In this document: positions 1 to 12,197 of the stretch, piece by piece
How the letters are laid out: every line of letters begins with the position of its first letter
How positions within the stretch are numbered: position 1 is the stretch's first letter
From: Colletotrichum lupini
Lineage: Eukaryota > Ascomycota > Sordariomycetes > Glomerellales > Glomerellaceae
DNA length: 64,000 nucleotides
NCBI RefSeq assembly: GCF_023278565.1
Contig: NC_064677.1
Coordinates: 992,001 to 1,056,000 of the forward strand
Direction of reading: 5' to 3'
Notes under the pieces: model-generated
Seen by the model: only the letters and a program-made list of their open reading frames with translations
Databases searched by the model: none
Told to the model about the DNA's origin: nothing
Made by a program: the position numbers and the translations under genes

Positions 1-3000
1 GAAGACGGACCCCTTCTCAGCACAAGCAGCGATACACTTGCCGTTGGTGCTCGTAGCGTCGCCGTACAACTGGTTTGCAAGCTGGCGGCCGGGGTTGTTT
101 TCCTTGTAGCAGCCGATGTAGCGGTACTTGCCCTGACCATTGCCGAGCAAAGGAGGTGCTTGTTCGGCAACAGCAGTACACTCGAAAGTGAAGAAATGTT
201 TCTCAAAGTTGGGGTCGTTGGTGTTCATGGTCCAGGGCGCCGTGCCACTGTACGGGTCGGTGTTCCATTGTGCCTTGGGAACAGTGCACACCAGGGTTGC
301 CGTGGCGCTCTCGCCAGGGGCCAGAACAGTTCCTTCGGCAAGATCAACAAGGTTGGCGGCTTGGATGATGCCGGCAACACCAAAAGGCGGCTTGGAAACG
401 GTGAGGGAAAGCTTGACACCACCCTCAGCAGCAGCGTTGGTGACACGGAACTTCAAAGACCGGGACGTGTTCTCGGTGACGTTGCCAAAAGTGAAGTTCT
501 TGGTCGCGTCATACTCTACCCATCCGGTGCCATCGGGCGTCTGGAACTCGACGAGCGCCACAGGCGCAGGGCCTGCAGAGCCAGCAATGGTGAACGCCTT
601 GGTTCCGCCATTGGAAACAACCTGAAGATACGCGCCGAAGGTGCCGCTGACAGAAGAGTCGAAAGCGATGCGAACGGTAACAGCAGTATTGGCAGGAATT
701 GTGGCCGGAACGTTGGTGAGGGTGAACTTTCCGACGGTAAGGGTAGCAGTGGCTCTGTCCCAGCTGGTGAAGGGACCCTGTGCGCTGCTGGTGGAGAATT
801 GGACGTCTGTGATGGAGAGGGCCGAGTTACCCTGGTTGGACAAAATGACACTCTCATCGGTTCCACCCGCTTGACCGGCGATGACGCCCTGGAAAGTGAT
901 GGTCGGGGGAGTAATGGACAGCAAAGGACCCGAGCTCTCACCAGTACCAGTGAGTCTGATATGGGTACCTTGGCTGTAACCCTCGGCCGTGTTGGTTGTG
1001 TTGACGACGATGTCGGAAGACACCAGACCAACGGTAGTAGGCTTGAAGGACGCGCCGATTGTGAATGTTTGACCGGCAGTCAGAGTGAGAGGCAGGGTGG
1101 GAAGTCCGGAGAGGGTAAAGTCTTCAGCCTCATCTAGGCCGATGTCCGAAACGGTGACACCAATGACGGCCGTGCAAGTAATCGTGCGTGGGTCACTCGT
1201 GGTTCCAACATCAACGACACCAAATTCGTTGGTAGCAGTGCAGTTGATAGGTGTCGTGACTGGCGAGCCAAAGGCGTACAGGTAGCCTAGGGTGGTACCT
1301 TGGTACATGATGCCATCACCAAAAACGGCTCTCGTGAACTTGGTGCTGCCCGGAACGCTGAAAGACTTGATCATGTTCAAGTAGCCATTCTTGGGGACGG
1401 CTTCGAAGATCTTGAGCTGAGAGCCCTGTACATCCAAAGTCCAGAGAAGACCAGTGCCAGCTTGGCCGTTGAGAGTAGTGACAGTGCCGTGACTGACACC
1501 AAGGATGTAGGCGTTGTTCTGAGGGCTGTCGGCCACCTTGGTGAAAGAGGGGACTCCGGCCTCACAGGAGAACTTGAAAACGTGGGTAGGGTATTGAATG
1601 ACTGTTCTTGTTAGTGGCTCTTTTCGAATACGCGGATGCCATGAGAGGCAGAAGGGGGCTTTTGCTTACCATTGATGTAGATGTAGCCACCCTCGCCTGG
1701 GTACACACCCGCACCGGCGTACACCGAGTTCTCGTTCTGGTACACCTGGATCACGTTATCAAGGCCATTGGCGCCGTTGCGGTAGCCACCCAAGTCGTCC
1801 AAGTTGAGCCAGTACGTCTTGCCACTCTTTCCAGTCACCACACCAATGCGCTTGACGTCGCCACAGGAGAACGTGCTGGGCAGAATCTGCAGAGGACTCG
1901 TTCCCAAGTCCTTGTCGGCGCCGTCTAGAGCTTGCTTCTCCCATGGCATAAAGAAATCGACCAAGCTCAAACTTCCATCGGCGTTGATTGTCATGTGAAC
2001 AGCGGCTTCTTCCAGAGATGTCGGGGGCGTGCGGCCGTTGACGGGGATGGTGCTGAGCTGGGAGGCGTATCCGTTACCAGTAGCGTAGAACAAGGAACCT
2101 GCGTCGTCGGAAGCGAGACCGCCGCCAGACATCCAGACACCACCGCCCTTGACATCCACGGGGACACCGTCACCTTCGGTAGCGAAACGCTCGACGTTGG
2201 CACCGCTAGTCTTGTCGAAGCCCATGATCCAACCTGTGAAGTTGTATTGGACACAGTGAGAAGCAAAGCCAGCATAGATGTAGTTGCCGACGTGCAACAG
2301 AGCAGGTCGCTGATGATGGATACCGCCATTGAAAGAGCGGATAGGGTTGTTCCTCGCTACGGTGCCTTCGAGGTTGACGGGGAAGTTGGGTTTCTCGCTA
2401 AGGTCGTTGACATCCAGGGCATGGAGGTAGTAACGGCCGGCGGGTTTTCCTTGAGCAACGCCGGTCAAGGTCTGGTCGACGTACGTCTTGGTGGTGAGGT
2501 AGAGGGTGTTGGTCGAGGCATCAATTACACCAGTGGAGGTGACTCCGACGTGAGGTTCGATATCATAGCAGCCATCTAGATCGGCAGACAAGAAGGGAAT
2601 GGCGAGACTGCGGGAAGCGATGATGCTGCCCGTCTTTGCATTAATTTTGTAGACATTATTTTGTGTAGTCGCGACGTAGACGTATTGCGTGCTGTCGCCG
2701 TCAGGCGTGTAAACGAGTGGCTGAGAAAAGATCTGCTCTGCGACGCCGCCATATTTACCGGGCAGAGGTGTGCGGAAGAGCTGGCCGAACTGGGAGCTCC
2801 CCACGACGGAAGGGTCCATGTTGTGGTTTCTTCATGATGGGATGTCGCGTTAGATCTGTTTTCTTGGTTTTCATGACTGGCCTCGCTCTTCCCCCACCGA
2901 GCGGATCGCCAGAGGAGACGATCGACGCCGAGCAGAGAATGTGTATGGAGAGATATGGGGATGGAGGGAATGGATCTTGAACTTACGTCTGGTACCCGGC

Positions 3001-3096
3001 TCTCGAATTGTCGCCTCCCCAGGTGATGGTGTCTGTTGAGGCCAGGCCATTGGCAAGGCCAACGAGGGCCGTCATCACCCACGTCTTGAAAGCCAT
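1..3096 (-). CDS. Secreted PQQ-type beta-propeller protein with Ig-like repeats and a WSC domain (3' end outside window)
   Basis: Three exons on the minus strand: 3096-2987, 2829-1670 and 1601-1. The introns, 2986-2830 (GTAAGT donor) and 1669-1602 (GTAAGC donor, CTAAC branch point), keep one frame. In total 957 codons are visible with no stop. Residues 1-19 form a signal peptide (MAFKTWVMTALVGLANGLA). The first ~500 residues resemble a quinoprotein-type beta-propeller (repeats like VYVATTQNNVYKINAKTG). They are followed by Ig-like repeats (LTLTAGQTFTIGASFKP) and, from about residue 917, the start of a WSC domain (YRYIGCYKENNPGRQL), cut by the window edge. WSC domains bind carbohydrate and occur in fungal cell-wall proteins, so an extracellular wall-associated role is inferred; the propeller's substrate is unknown. 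The start was chosen because splicing the short first exon supplies the signal peptide and gives AGYQTNHNMDPS across the junction. Starting at the internal Met at 2819 would remove the signal peptide. Confidence 0.85.
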
Positions 3097-5756
3097 GATG
3101 AGTGGCTTGTAACCTTCACTGGCGAGATGGCCAGTCGAAGTTGCGGCGGTTTGGCTCTAAACGAAGGAAGCACAAACTGGCGTGAGGGGATGGGAAAAAG
3201 CAGAACACCATCGGCCTGGAGGGAAAGACGGGAGGGCGGCTCTCGATATTATCTCTAAATTGTATCTTTGGCTCTCGAGCGCGTTCGGCTCCAAAAGCTG
3301 CTGAAGTACTGCGCCCACGGGCAACGAGAAGCGTGGGACCCATGCAGGGCCGACCCATGGATGATTGGCGTGGCATCAGCAAGCCCACCCATGGTGCATC
3401 GCATCCCGGCCCGTTCTCGAAAGCTAGCGGACAGGCCTAAAGTCCTAAACCACCCCGGACGGTCAGTCGATGGGGACGGCAGCACGGATCTGACCAGTGA
3501 GCCGGCGTCTTGTCACCAGGCCGCAGGAGCTGGGCAGGCTAGATAGGTCTGGGATGCAATATGCGGCAAGGTATGCGCAGGCGAGGCCGGGGATGGAGGG
3601 GATGTGCCAGTCGTGGACCTGTTCGAGGCTGGCCTCGAGCAATATTATCATTGGCTTGGCCCTGTGCCAATGCCTTTGCCATTGGAAGTCGCCGTGCTGC
3701 TCTTGAGTATTTTGATAGGTGTCTGGAGAGAATGACAGAGCACAAAGTCTCGATCTGTGATCCGAGCTGCCGGCTTATCACTCGCGAGAGGCGACGGAAG
3801 GTGAGCAGGCCCCTGACGACCGCACTGAGAGCCTATACTGCACAGTAAGAGCCTAAAAGGTACCTAAAAGTAGGTATTGACACCGCCTCGTCTGCCCTTG
3901 GATACTGGAAGGGAGCACGAAGAAAGTCCAGCCTCAGCACTAGAAGGCGACACGAAGGCCATGCTTGCTGCGATGCAACGACAACGACAACGGGTGTCGG
4001 CTTCGCTGGCGTTGGCTGGCGCCGCGTGCGATGCCGCGGTGCAATGCTGCAGTGACATGGTGGTATCTTTTATTGGGGATCGGCGGAAGTATGCAGGCTG
4101 CCAACGCCACGCCGTCCGGTGTTTTGGGGCACACTATTCCCAGCCAGGCCAAGGGTTGGAGCTCGAGAAGGTTCGGATGATTTTTGCTCGTTTTTCTGGC
4201 TGCCTTTGTCTGCCTGTCCCTGGTGAGCCTGGCTTGAAGCAACGGCTTGAAAGGGCGGACAGACATGGAAGACTCGGCAGTGGCCCGAGCGATACACGAT
4301 GTGAGGCTTGGAGGCGTCCGATGGCGCCCGGCGAGACGGACGGGAAGGAAACGGCTGGTCAATACGTTTACTTGTGGATAGATGGCGCGAGGCCCAACTG
4401 ACCATCAACGCAGGGCGTGATGGAAAGATGGATGGACGGGTCTGAAGGGGTGTGATGATAAGGTGGTCAATGATGGGACGAAATTCAAGGATCGAGGGAT
4501 TGACGGATTGCGAGTCGCCAGCTGGTGCAGCTCCGAGGCGTGAAAAGACACCGGCGATGAGAGATGGGCATTGCGAACCTGCATTCGTTCGTATTCGTCG
4601 TTGGATCTTCAGAGTGTAATAACACAGGAACAGTGCTAGGGACTGGGAAGAGCCCAAGTAGACGGGAGTGTTGGTGCCGGGATGATTCAGGTTGTGTGTG
4701 TGGGCGAAGAAATGCAGCGTTTTTGACGACTTTCCTGAAAGAGAAAGAGGCAGCAGGTACGTACCCACCCAAGATACGGTTAAAATGAGGCACCGTGGAC
4801 CGTCTCCACTTCTCGCAGAACGTATTTCAGTACGTCCCTGTTCTCTGCCCCACATCACCACCTGCGCGCTGCGAGAGTGGCTCGGTCTAATCGCCGATGA
4901 CCCGACAGACTCCACCAGCCCCCGCCAGGATGTTTTTTTGCTGGAGTCGGCCCTCAATCGCCCTCCTTCTCTTTGTGCTCCTCTCTGAATCCCTCCTCAC
5001 TTCCTTGTGGCTGACCTCCTCGTCCCTGTCGTCCATCATCAGCCTGGCAGTCTCCGAATCTCCATAATCCACAATCATCGCGCAAAAGTGGTTCGTGTTA
5101 TGGTCCGAGATGTCCTTGTCTTTTGGCCTACCTTGCTCATGTTCATCTCTAGATACCTTGTACACAGTCCGAGAGTCGACCTTGGTGTTTGCTTGTCTAT
5201 GCCAGCACCCGAATGATCCTCCCTCTTCGCTGCAGGGACCCGTGAAGAAGACCCCAAGGACTGGTAGCGAAACAGGGCCTCGTCGAACAAAGCAAGAAAA
5301 ACAAAAACGCAACAAAACAGACAGGCAGATAGCAATATCCCATCGAGCCTGAATCACCAACGGTTTGCCAAGCACACCAGCCAGACACACCTACGTAGTA
5401 TACGGATACACAGTACGCATACGGCAGACATCTTCCCAAGAGTCAATACATGATGCCATGCCACCGGCTGCGCGTCTTACAGCATAAAGCAGGCTGCTGC
5501 TACTGCTGCTGCTACTGCTGCACGACTGGCATTGCAGCCAATCCCCAAAAGCCAAGGCCTCAACGCTGGAAATAGCACTCTCCAAGTAACCTGACCTGCA
5601 GCTGCCCCTAATCTCCCTCAAGCCTAGCGCCACACACGCGCGAGTCTGGCAGAGACAGATCCGTCTGGCAAAGACAATCTCGACATGCAATGCCAACGCC
5701 TTTGTTCCTGGCAAAAGTCTCCTCGGTGACTCTTGTCGGTTTATAGTGTCAGTTGT
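3097..5756. other. Gene-free stretch upstream of the WSC gene
   Basis: No open frame here has a convincing start, splice pattern or protein-like composition; the long frames are rich in Ser, Arg and Pro and look like chance. The part next to 3096 is presumably the promoter and 5' UTR of the WSC gene. A pyrimidine-rich strand near 4960-5040 (runs such as CCTCCTTCTCTTTGTGCTCC) resembles fungal promoter CT tracts, but no gene start can be tied to it. Confidence 0.5.
5491..5521. repeat. CTG/CTA trinucleotide microsatellite
   Basis: Short imperfect trinucleotide run made of CTG units with interspersed CTA units, about 31 bp. It lies in non-coding sequence just left of the first AT-rich island. 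It has no coding role that I can see. Confidence 0.8.
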
Positions 5757-6590
5757 TCTTACTATGGAGTAAGTGAGACTTCGGCACTATCAAACTAAGT
5801 ACCTTGTTATCGAAGAAAGTTAATTCTTTCTAAGTTATAAGTATAAGAATATAGTTTTAATAAAACAGTATAGTACTTACTTAGTACTTAAATTAAAATA
5901 CTTTTTTAAGTTTATTATAAAAAAAAGATAACTATATTACTAACTACTTATTATTAAGATTTATAAGTAGTACTATAGTTTTAATTATAATAGCTTTATT
6001 TATAATAAATAAAAAGTTTAATTATAAGTCTTATAAAAGCCTCTATTTAAGAGCTATAAGAGCTTCTAAGTTAAGTTAAAATACTTATTAAAATATTAAT
6101 AACTAAACTAACTTTATAATAATAGTTTTAATAAAAAAATTAAGAGACGAATTAAAAAATAATATTAAAATCCTTATTAATATTAAGTATAATTTACGAA
6201 GTATAGTAATATAATTATAAAGTATTATTAATATATTTTATATTAAAAAGGGTATTATTAATATCAATAAAATAAATAGGGTCGTATTAATATAGCGCCT
6301 CGGCTTTTTTTTATAGCTCGAGGATTATTATTTTAAATAGTATTAAAAATTTATTAAAAAGCTCTCTTAAGTACTTTAATATATTTATTATTATTTTTAT
6401 AATAATAAAACTTTTAGTATTTATATATAAATATAAATTACTTATTTTTAAATAGTAATATTAGCTTATTAATAAGTTATTAAAATTATAATTTTAATAA
6501 TTTCTTAACGAGGGAGAGGGTAAAATAGAGAAAAGGATAGGTAAGAAAAGGGGTAAGGTTAAATAGTACGGAATTCGAGGGCAGGGTAGC
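5757..6590. repeat. AT-rich RIP-type relic
   Basis: About 830 bp with abrupt change to AT-rich, TpA-dominated sequence, flanked by ordinary mixed-GC DNA on both sides. Composition matches the RIP-mutated transposons later in the window. I find no terminal repeats, target duplication or readable protein, so the parent element is unknown. A GC-bearing remnant near 6295-6325 (GCGCCTCGGC, GCTCGAGG) may be a less mutated patch. Confidence 0.6.
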
Positions 6591-8595
6591 GTCTATATAT
6601 ACTACAGCAATCCTCTAGTAATGCAAAACAATAGAGTTAAACAGTGGGCGCCATTAAACTAACGACACATTAAGAGCCCAAGGCCCCGTTCGTTTCAGGC
6701 GGCAGAGAGACACCAAACAATGCACTAACAGAATAGTACAGGTACCCACGACGCCAACGAAGGAATCCAGGAACAGATCGGACCTGAAGATGCCGCTACT
6801 CGCTAGCAAGACGCCACTTATGCAAACTCAAGCCCCTTTGCCTTTTGCCGTTTCTTTCTCGCTGCCCTCTCTGGCTCTTTGAGAAGCGCCGTTGGCAAAC
6901 AATCAGACCGTCGCCGCCCACGATAAGCATACAGCATACTCCGTACGGATGGATCGAAGGCATAAAGGTACTTTGCTAGCGCTTCTCGTATTCCACCCAT
7001 CGCCGAGACGTCACCTGTCCTTAGCTGTTCGGCGCTCCTGGCTGCCGTATTCTTGCTTTTGTTCGCTCTATCTGCTGTTAGTTCCCACTGCCAGTATCTC
7101 TTAGAGCGTCAATTTCTCACCAATTCCCCATTGCCGGTCTCAGTTTGCGTGTTCGTCGAACCCCCTAATTTGCGGTGTTTCCTCATCTTGTTCCTATTCT
7201 TTCTTCTGTGGCAGAGAGTCGCTATTGTCTTGACTCTTGTCTCATTGGTCCCCTATCATCCGCAATGTCTAAGTGTGTTCTTTTTCTGTCTTTCCCCCTT
7301 TGACTTTCCTCCGGCCGGACATGTTCCGCCCGGACAATATCCAGCGTCGCCAAGAGCTTGTCAAGCCTGACTTGCAGTAGACCATTGATTCCGTGCCTGG
7401 GGTTTGCAGCCTGTCACCCAAAGAGACCTCACCGAGCGACCAATCTCGGTCAGCAACACAGTCGAAATCTGGTGTTCAAAGTTTGCCCGGTTTTCCACGA
7501 CTTGCTAATTACAATGGGTGCTCCCACTACAGGATGATGATCTTTCTCTCATCAGGCCACACAATCTCACGAACCTCATCTCCCTAATGCACTGCCTTTT
7601 CTCGACCGACGCAGCCTCAGCTCCCCTACATCGCCTCAGCCGAAGTTACCCAACACCACCCCGGCTCTCCGTCCTTCCCAAAATCGACAAGCACCAACAA
7701 ACATCGGCACACCCGCACCACGGGCCGGACGGCACGGCGCCCGGCAGAGAAGAAGCGAAAAGCCACCCAGCACCACCCTACCAGCACTTCTACGAAGCGC
7801 TTCATGGACAAGAGGCTAAGAGCCCAATCGAACGCCTCATCGCAACCCTCACCGCGTGGCGTTAGAACACTGACCAGTAACCCCATCAGGCCTTGCTTCT
7901 TATTGACTCGCAACGTGGTGTCGCTCAGACGCTGAGGTTTACGGAGGTGCTTGTCTGCTCTAGCGTTTCTGACTTTCTTCTTGTCGTCTTTTTCGTCACC
8001 TATTTTAGGTGCTTTCATCCCAAAGGGACGGATCGACCGGCAATCTCTAGCTAGGCTAGCTGAACAGCTGACACTTTGGGATGGGACCAGACCAATGCCA
8101 GAGACAAGCGACGACAGCTTCACACGCGTCCTTTCCGTCCCTGCTGTTGTGGCTGTCTTGCACGTTTGCCCGTGCACCTGTCTGTCTCCCTGATGCCACG
8201 AGCTCTAGATCACAACCCGAGGTGGATTGAGATTTCCTGAATGGGCCAGTGCCGATTCAATTAGCCGACTTTTGCCGTAAGACGGCGTGGGTTGCAGAGT
8301 GCAGCACTGCAGATTGCAGGCACCTTCACTGTCTGACCATGCGGTCAGCACGACCCTTGGAGGGTTGGAGCCTGCTTATCACAGCGTCTCACTGCCAAGT
8401 GCCTGGACCAAGTTGGAAGTGGCGAGTGAGCAGTAGATAGGCACTTCAGGTCCGGGTGTCTGATTGTTGGACGTCTTTCTGACCGCCTTCGATCTGAATT
8501 TTTGATAGAAGGGGTATATCTCGCGGTCCATATGACTTCAAGACCTGCCAGAACTCATGGCCGGATCGTGCGTCCAACTTCTACCCTTGCATCCC
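6591..8595. other. Gene-free stretch between the AT island and the 2EXR-like pair
   Basis: Mixed-GC sequence with pyrimidine-rich runs (7040-7320). Open frames of 60-183 codons exist on both strands, but none has a recognisable domain, signal peptide or supporting splice sites. I see no tRNA or repeat structure. It may hold 3' UTR of the minus-strand gene ending at 8596. Confidence 0.45.
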
Positions 8596-9917
8596 TTACG
8601 ATTGACTGGCGGGTGAATCTGAATCATCACGATTCACCCGGTGGGCGATCCGTTGGAAGAAATTGTTGAGTGAAGTATGGCGCGTCGCCTCTCGATGCTG
8701 CTGCAATGCCCACGTATCGTAGTGCTCCTCCCCCACCTCTTCCAGCAGCGACAGGAATCGGTCTTCCAAATCCCCAAAGTCCACGTTCAGATGTCCAGCC
8801 TCGGGGGCCGAAAGGAGCCCGCCACGGTAAAAGAATAGAGGCGCAAGCCGATCCAAACGCATCGCTGACCCTCGAAGCGGCCTATCCGGATGAGGGTCGC
8901 ACTCCAGAGGCTCATCCTCCCGCGTCGGCCTGCTGAGATCCAGGGCTCCGAACCGCGTCAGTACGCGCTGCTCGTCAACCAGGTTCGGGATGTTCTCGCC
9001 GCGGTTGAAAGGCGTGAGGAGCAACTCTGGGACGCCGAGGCGCTTCCACTGCCCCCCGAAGGGGAAGGCGTCCCAGTACATGGGAAGGATACGCTGCCTG
9101 ACCATCATATAGTTCTTTTCCCAGTCTATGAACTTGATGTTGAGGGTTCCTATGGCCTTGAGGGAGCCGAGGAGGCGCGCCACGTCGTTGGCCTTTGCCC
9201 AGTGACAGAGGAACGGCGCGTTCCACTGGCGCCAGAACTTTTCGGTGTCGAGGATGGGTTCACCTTGGCATCCTCGATTCTGGGGTATGTTAGTCGATAT
9301 GATGTGACATGTTGAATCATGCTTGGATTCGGGACGATGAAGTTAGGCGGAAACGGAAATCAAGTGAGAGTGTCGTGAACTCGAAAACATACTAGTACAC
9401 TTCGGATCTGGGTAGAAAGATAACGTACATTCTTGTCAATCATCATGAAGCGAAACCCGCTCGTCTTTCTAGGAACATGGTGTGGTGAATACCACGGCGC
9501 ATCAGCCGGAAACCACGGCCCCCGAAACTCCACAAACACATTCTCAATCTTGTCCGCGTCTCGCAGCTCGTCGAACACGGGGTTATCCATATGATTAACA
9601 TGAATATACCGCGGCGCCGGGAAATCCGCGCTCTTCACGCTATGCGACGCAGCGATGGTGATCCACTGGTCCTTGCGACATGTCGCCGTGATGCGGATGG
9701 TGAGGCAGGGTATCTCGCCCGCCTTGCTGCGGGGAAACAAGTGCGGCGCGAGTTCGCGGGCTGTTTGCTTGCAGGTGTTGATGAGGCCTAGGACGGGCTG
9801 CTCGTCGCAGTTGAATTCAAAGTCGACCGGGAGGGGCGCGGCGACGAGGGCCCAGATTGTGTTGCGGAGCTCTGGGGGGAGCTGGAGGAGGGGCGAGTTC
9901 TGGGTGGTGGAGGCCAT
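8596..9917 (-). CDS. 2EXR/F-box-like (LPPELRNTIW) protein, paralogue of the divergent neighbour
   Basis: Two exons, 9917-9429 (163 codons) and 9279-8596, with a phase-0 intron 9428-9280 (GTACGT donor, CCCAG acceptor), giving 390 residues. The N-terminus has LLQLPPELRNTIWALV (residues 10-25), the signature of fungal 2EXR/F-box-like proteins. After the splice the protein reads TEKFWRQWNAPFLCHWAK and then VARLLGS. Corresponding stretches occur in the gene at 10599: DMDNPVFDVLRE for HMDNPVFDELRD, FWRQWDVPFLCHWAK, and YDIWALREHRAAT for YDTWALQQHREAT. Proteins of this type are numerous in Pezizomycotina and mostly uncharacterised; a role in protein-protein interaction is only inferred. The exon join is supported by the paralogue, which is colinear across it. 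The 149-nt intron is longer than others here, so a nearby alternative donor is possible. Confidence 0.82.
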
Positions 9918-10598
9918 GTTTTGCGTCTGGTGTCAACTTTGTTATCAAGATCTCAATTTGCTTTCCTCTCTGGCATGGAGATATTACAAGATGCAAATGA
10001 AGCATCGTCGTTTCACTCGTGAGTGAGCACTCAGCTTCGGTTGGGAGCAGATTGTGAAGGTCACGTGGCGGGCGGTCGCCTGCTGTTGAGTCACGTGGGG
10101 GCTCTGCTGCCTGGAGAGACGTCTCACAACCAACTTCAAGAGCCACAGCATTGCACTGACTTCATAGAACATCTGAAGACCTCTGTTTGTACAGACTGTT
10201 CAAACTTTGATTCGGACTTTTCTCGAACTTTTAGAGAAACCGTAGAAGTCAGACCGGATCGTGATGGACACCTGCCGTGTAGTTGCCAGTTGACTTGGAC
10301 ATCTCCCAAACGGCTTCTTTAACCTTGATAGTTGAAAACTGTCCTCAGTCTACCAAGGTGGACAAAAGGCTAGAGTTTAAAGTTTCCGATTTATTGTTAT
10401 GGACGCGAAGATGGGGGTACTTTGGGTTTCTCATACACCTCTCAAGGACGGGGCATTACTTGCTAGATATCCTAAGCGCTCTCTGACCTCAACAACAATA
10501 ATCTTCGGATCACCCCGATGTCGAAAACATATTCTCGCACTTTTTGACCCACAAATAATTCACTTTCTTCGATAACAAGATACTCAGACATCGCAAAC
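9918..10598. promoter_or_regulatory. Bidirectional promoter region of the divergent paralogues
   Basis: 681 bp separate the two start codons (9917 on minus, 10599 on plus). No gene fits inside. The two genes are divergently transcribed from here, so shared regulation is possible. I identified no specific factor site. Confidence 0.5.
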
Positions 10599-11702
10599 AT
10601 GGCCGAGACTTCTTTACTGGACAAATTACCGGGAGAAATCCGCAACAAGATATGGAAACTGATCTGCACCCCGCCACCATGCCCGCCAAACCGAGAGAGG
10701 TCCGGGCCGACAACAGGCATCCTCAGCTGCAGCAAACGCCTCTCGCAAGAATTCTCCTCGTTCCTCTTCCACCAAAACTCAAATGGTGAAATCCCGGATC
10801 TCACCATCGTCATCACGACTACGTGTCGAAGAGACGCCTGGCTATCGTTGGCAGTCGAGCCCGAGTGCACGGTGCCCGAAAATTGTATTCACTTCTACGA
10901 GCGTATCGACAAAGCGCGATGCTTCGACGTAAATGACATGGACAACCCGGTCTTTGATGTCCTCCGCGAAGCAAAACATATCAATATGGTTCACATCCGC
11001 TTCGACGGCCCCTGGCTCGTCAACGAGGCGCCACTGTATTCGCTGCCGGGGACGCGCAGAGCTCGGTTTGGAGAGGATCCGATTTACGATGCAGAAGCCT
11101 TCTGGCGGCAGTGGGATGTTCCGTTCCTTTGTCACTGGGCTAAGGCCCGGGACGTTGCTCGGCTACTCGGGTCGTTTCAGAGGATCGGGGAGATGGCGAT
11201 ACACTTCAATGATTGGCGTCGGGATAGTCGAAGGGACGGCAAAAAGTATTGGCATGCAATACCGTTCTACACTTCTATCAAGGACTCGGAGCTGAGGACT
11301 CCGATCAGGTTGTGGCGGCTGCTGATGAATTGCTTCTTGCAAGGGGATGGAGACGGAATGAATATGCTGAATCTGGGTTTCATTGAATGCGAGACCCGAT
11401 TCGGCATCATTAAGTTTCCCACTAAAAATCAGCCTGAGGGAGAGCTGACCCTCGACGATGACCACGGCGATGGCTTGGCTGATCAACTAGTGGGGGTTGG
11501 GCCGATTGAGAAACCACAAACTCTTGAAGAAACCCCAAAACACCGTGTAAACCGTCTCTTCGCCGCGTTTACGTCGCTTTTGGAACAACAGAGCGACGAC
11601 ATTTACGATATTTGGGCCCTTCGAGAGCACCGAGCGGCGACATCGAATTCGTCGGCCAGGAACTTTTTCCATCGAATGCAACGTCAAGAAGGTACCCGAT
11701 AG
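10599..11702 (+). CDS. 2EXR/F-box-like (LPGEIRNKIW) protein
   Basis: Single exon of 367 residues from ATG 10599 to TAG 11702. It starts MAETSLLDKLPGEIRNKIWKLI, the same N-terminal motif as its minus-strand paralogue. Colinear matches continue through the middle (DMDNPVFDVLREAKHIN, FWRQWDVPFLCHWAKARDVARLLGSF) and the C-terminus (YDIWALREHRAATSNSSARNFFHRM). The paralogue has a 149-nt intron just before the FWRQW block; here that position is occupied by continuous coding sequence (FGEDPIYDAEAFWRQW), so one intron was gained or lost after duplication. Function is unknown for the family; the leading motif resembles a degenerate F-box. No signal peptide or membrane segment is seen. Confidence 0.85.
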   Translation: MAETSLLDKLPGEIRNKIWKLICTPPPCPPNRERSGPTTGILSCSKRLSQEFSSFLFHQNSNGEIPDLTIVITTTCRRDAWLSLAVEPECTVPENCIHFYERIDKARCFDVNDMDNPVFDVLREAKHINMVHIRFDGPWLVNEAPLYSLPGTRRARFGEDPIYDAEAFWRQWDVPFLCHWAKARDVARLLGSFQRIGEMAIHFNDWRRDSRRDGKKYWHAIPFYTSIKDSELRTPIRLWRLLMNCFLQGDGDGMNMLNLGFIECETRFGIIKFPTKNQPEGELTLDDDHGDGLADQLVGVGPIEKPQTLEETPKHRVNRLFAAFTSLLEQQSDDIYDIWALREHRAATSNSSARNFFHRMQRQEGTR

Positions 11703-12197
11703 TTCAAGTTCAAGTAAGATAATAACAAGATCACAAGACTTTGTGAAGAATCGCGGTCTACGACCGGTATGAAGAGCATAAACAATACCGTGCATATATT
11801 TGGATACCCCCGTTTCCACGTGCACGATAGACAGTCCGCCTGCCTCGTTCAGGCATGCTATTCATGTCGCCAATCCTCATGCAGCGGTCACATCTACGTT
11901 TTCGGACTTCTACCCAGCGGACGAATCCGCGATAACCAATCCGACTTTCCTCATTGACGGGCACCCATGTCAGCTCCGCAGTACAAAGCGGACCGCAGCC
12001 CGGAATGCAACGTTGTTAAACCCGCTGTCATCCTTAGCTCGCTTACGTTCCACAACATCGCCTGGCTTGCATCAAGTCGTCTCCTCGTGATGCGGGGGGC
12101 ATCGAGGGCTTGTAAAAACATCGTGGGAGAGGCAAATCGCAGCAGAGTTTAGAGAATTGCAACATTTCTGGGCTTTCATCTCACTTTTTTCGTGAAG
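11703..12197. other. Intergenic region before the P450
   Basis: 495 bp holding the 3' UTR of the 2EXR-like gene and the promoter of the P450, which are transcribed in the same direction. I see no gene, repeat or clear TATA element. Confidence 0.5.

Noticed and set aside
160..1137. Plus-strand open frame of 325 codons
   Set aside because: It is the antisense shadow of the Ig-like part of the WSC gene, whose minus-strand frame has the recognisable domains.
4070..4957. Minus-strand open frame of 295 codons
   Set aside because: Composition is rich in Ser, Arg, Pro and His without any domain, and it overlaps equally open frames on the other strand. It looks like a chance frame in CT-rich intergenic DNA.
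6818..7000. Minus-strand open frame of 60 codons (MGGIREALAKYLYAFDPSVR start)
   Set aside because: The composition is plausible but there is no signal peptide, splice support or recognisable family; too short to support alone.
7518..7865. Plus-strand open frame of 115 codons ending SPIERLIATLTAWR
   Set aside because: The second half looks mildly protein-like, but there is no domain or splice evidence and an equally long frame lies opposite (7626-8177).
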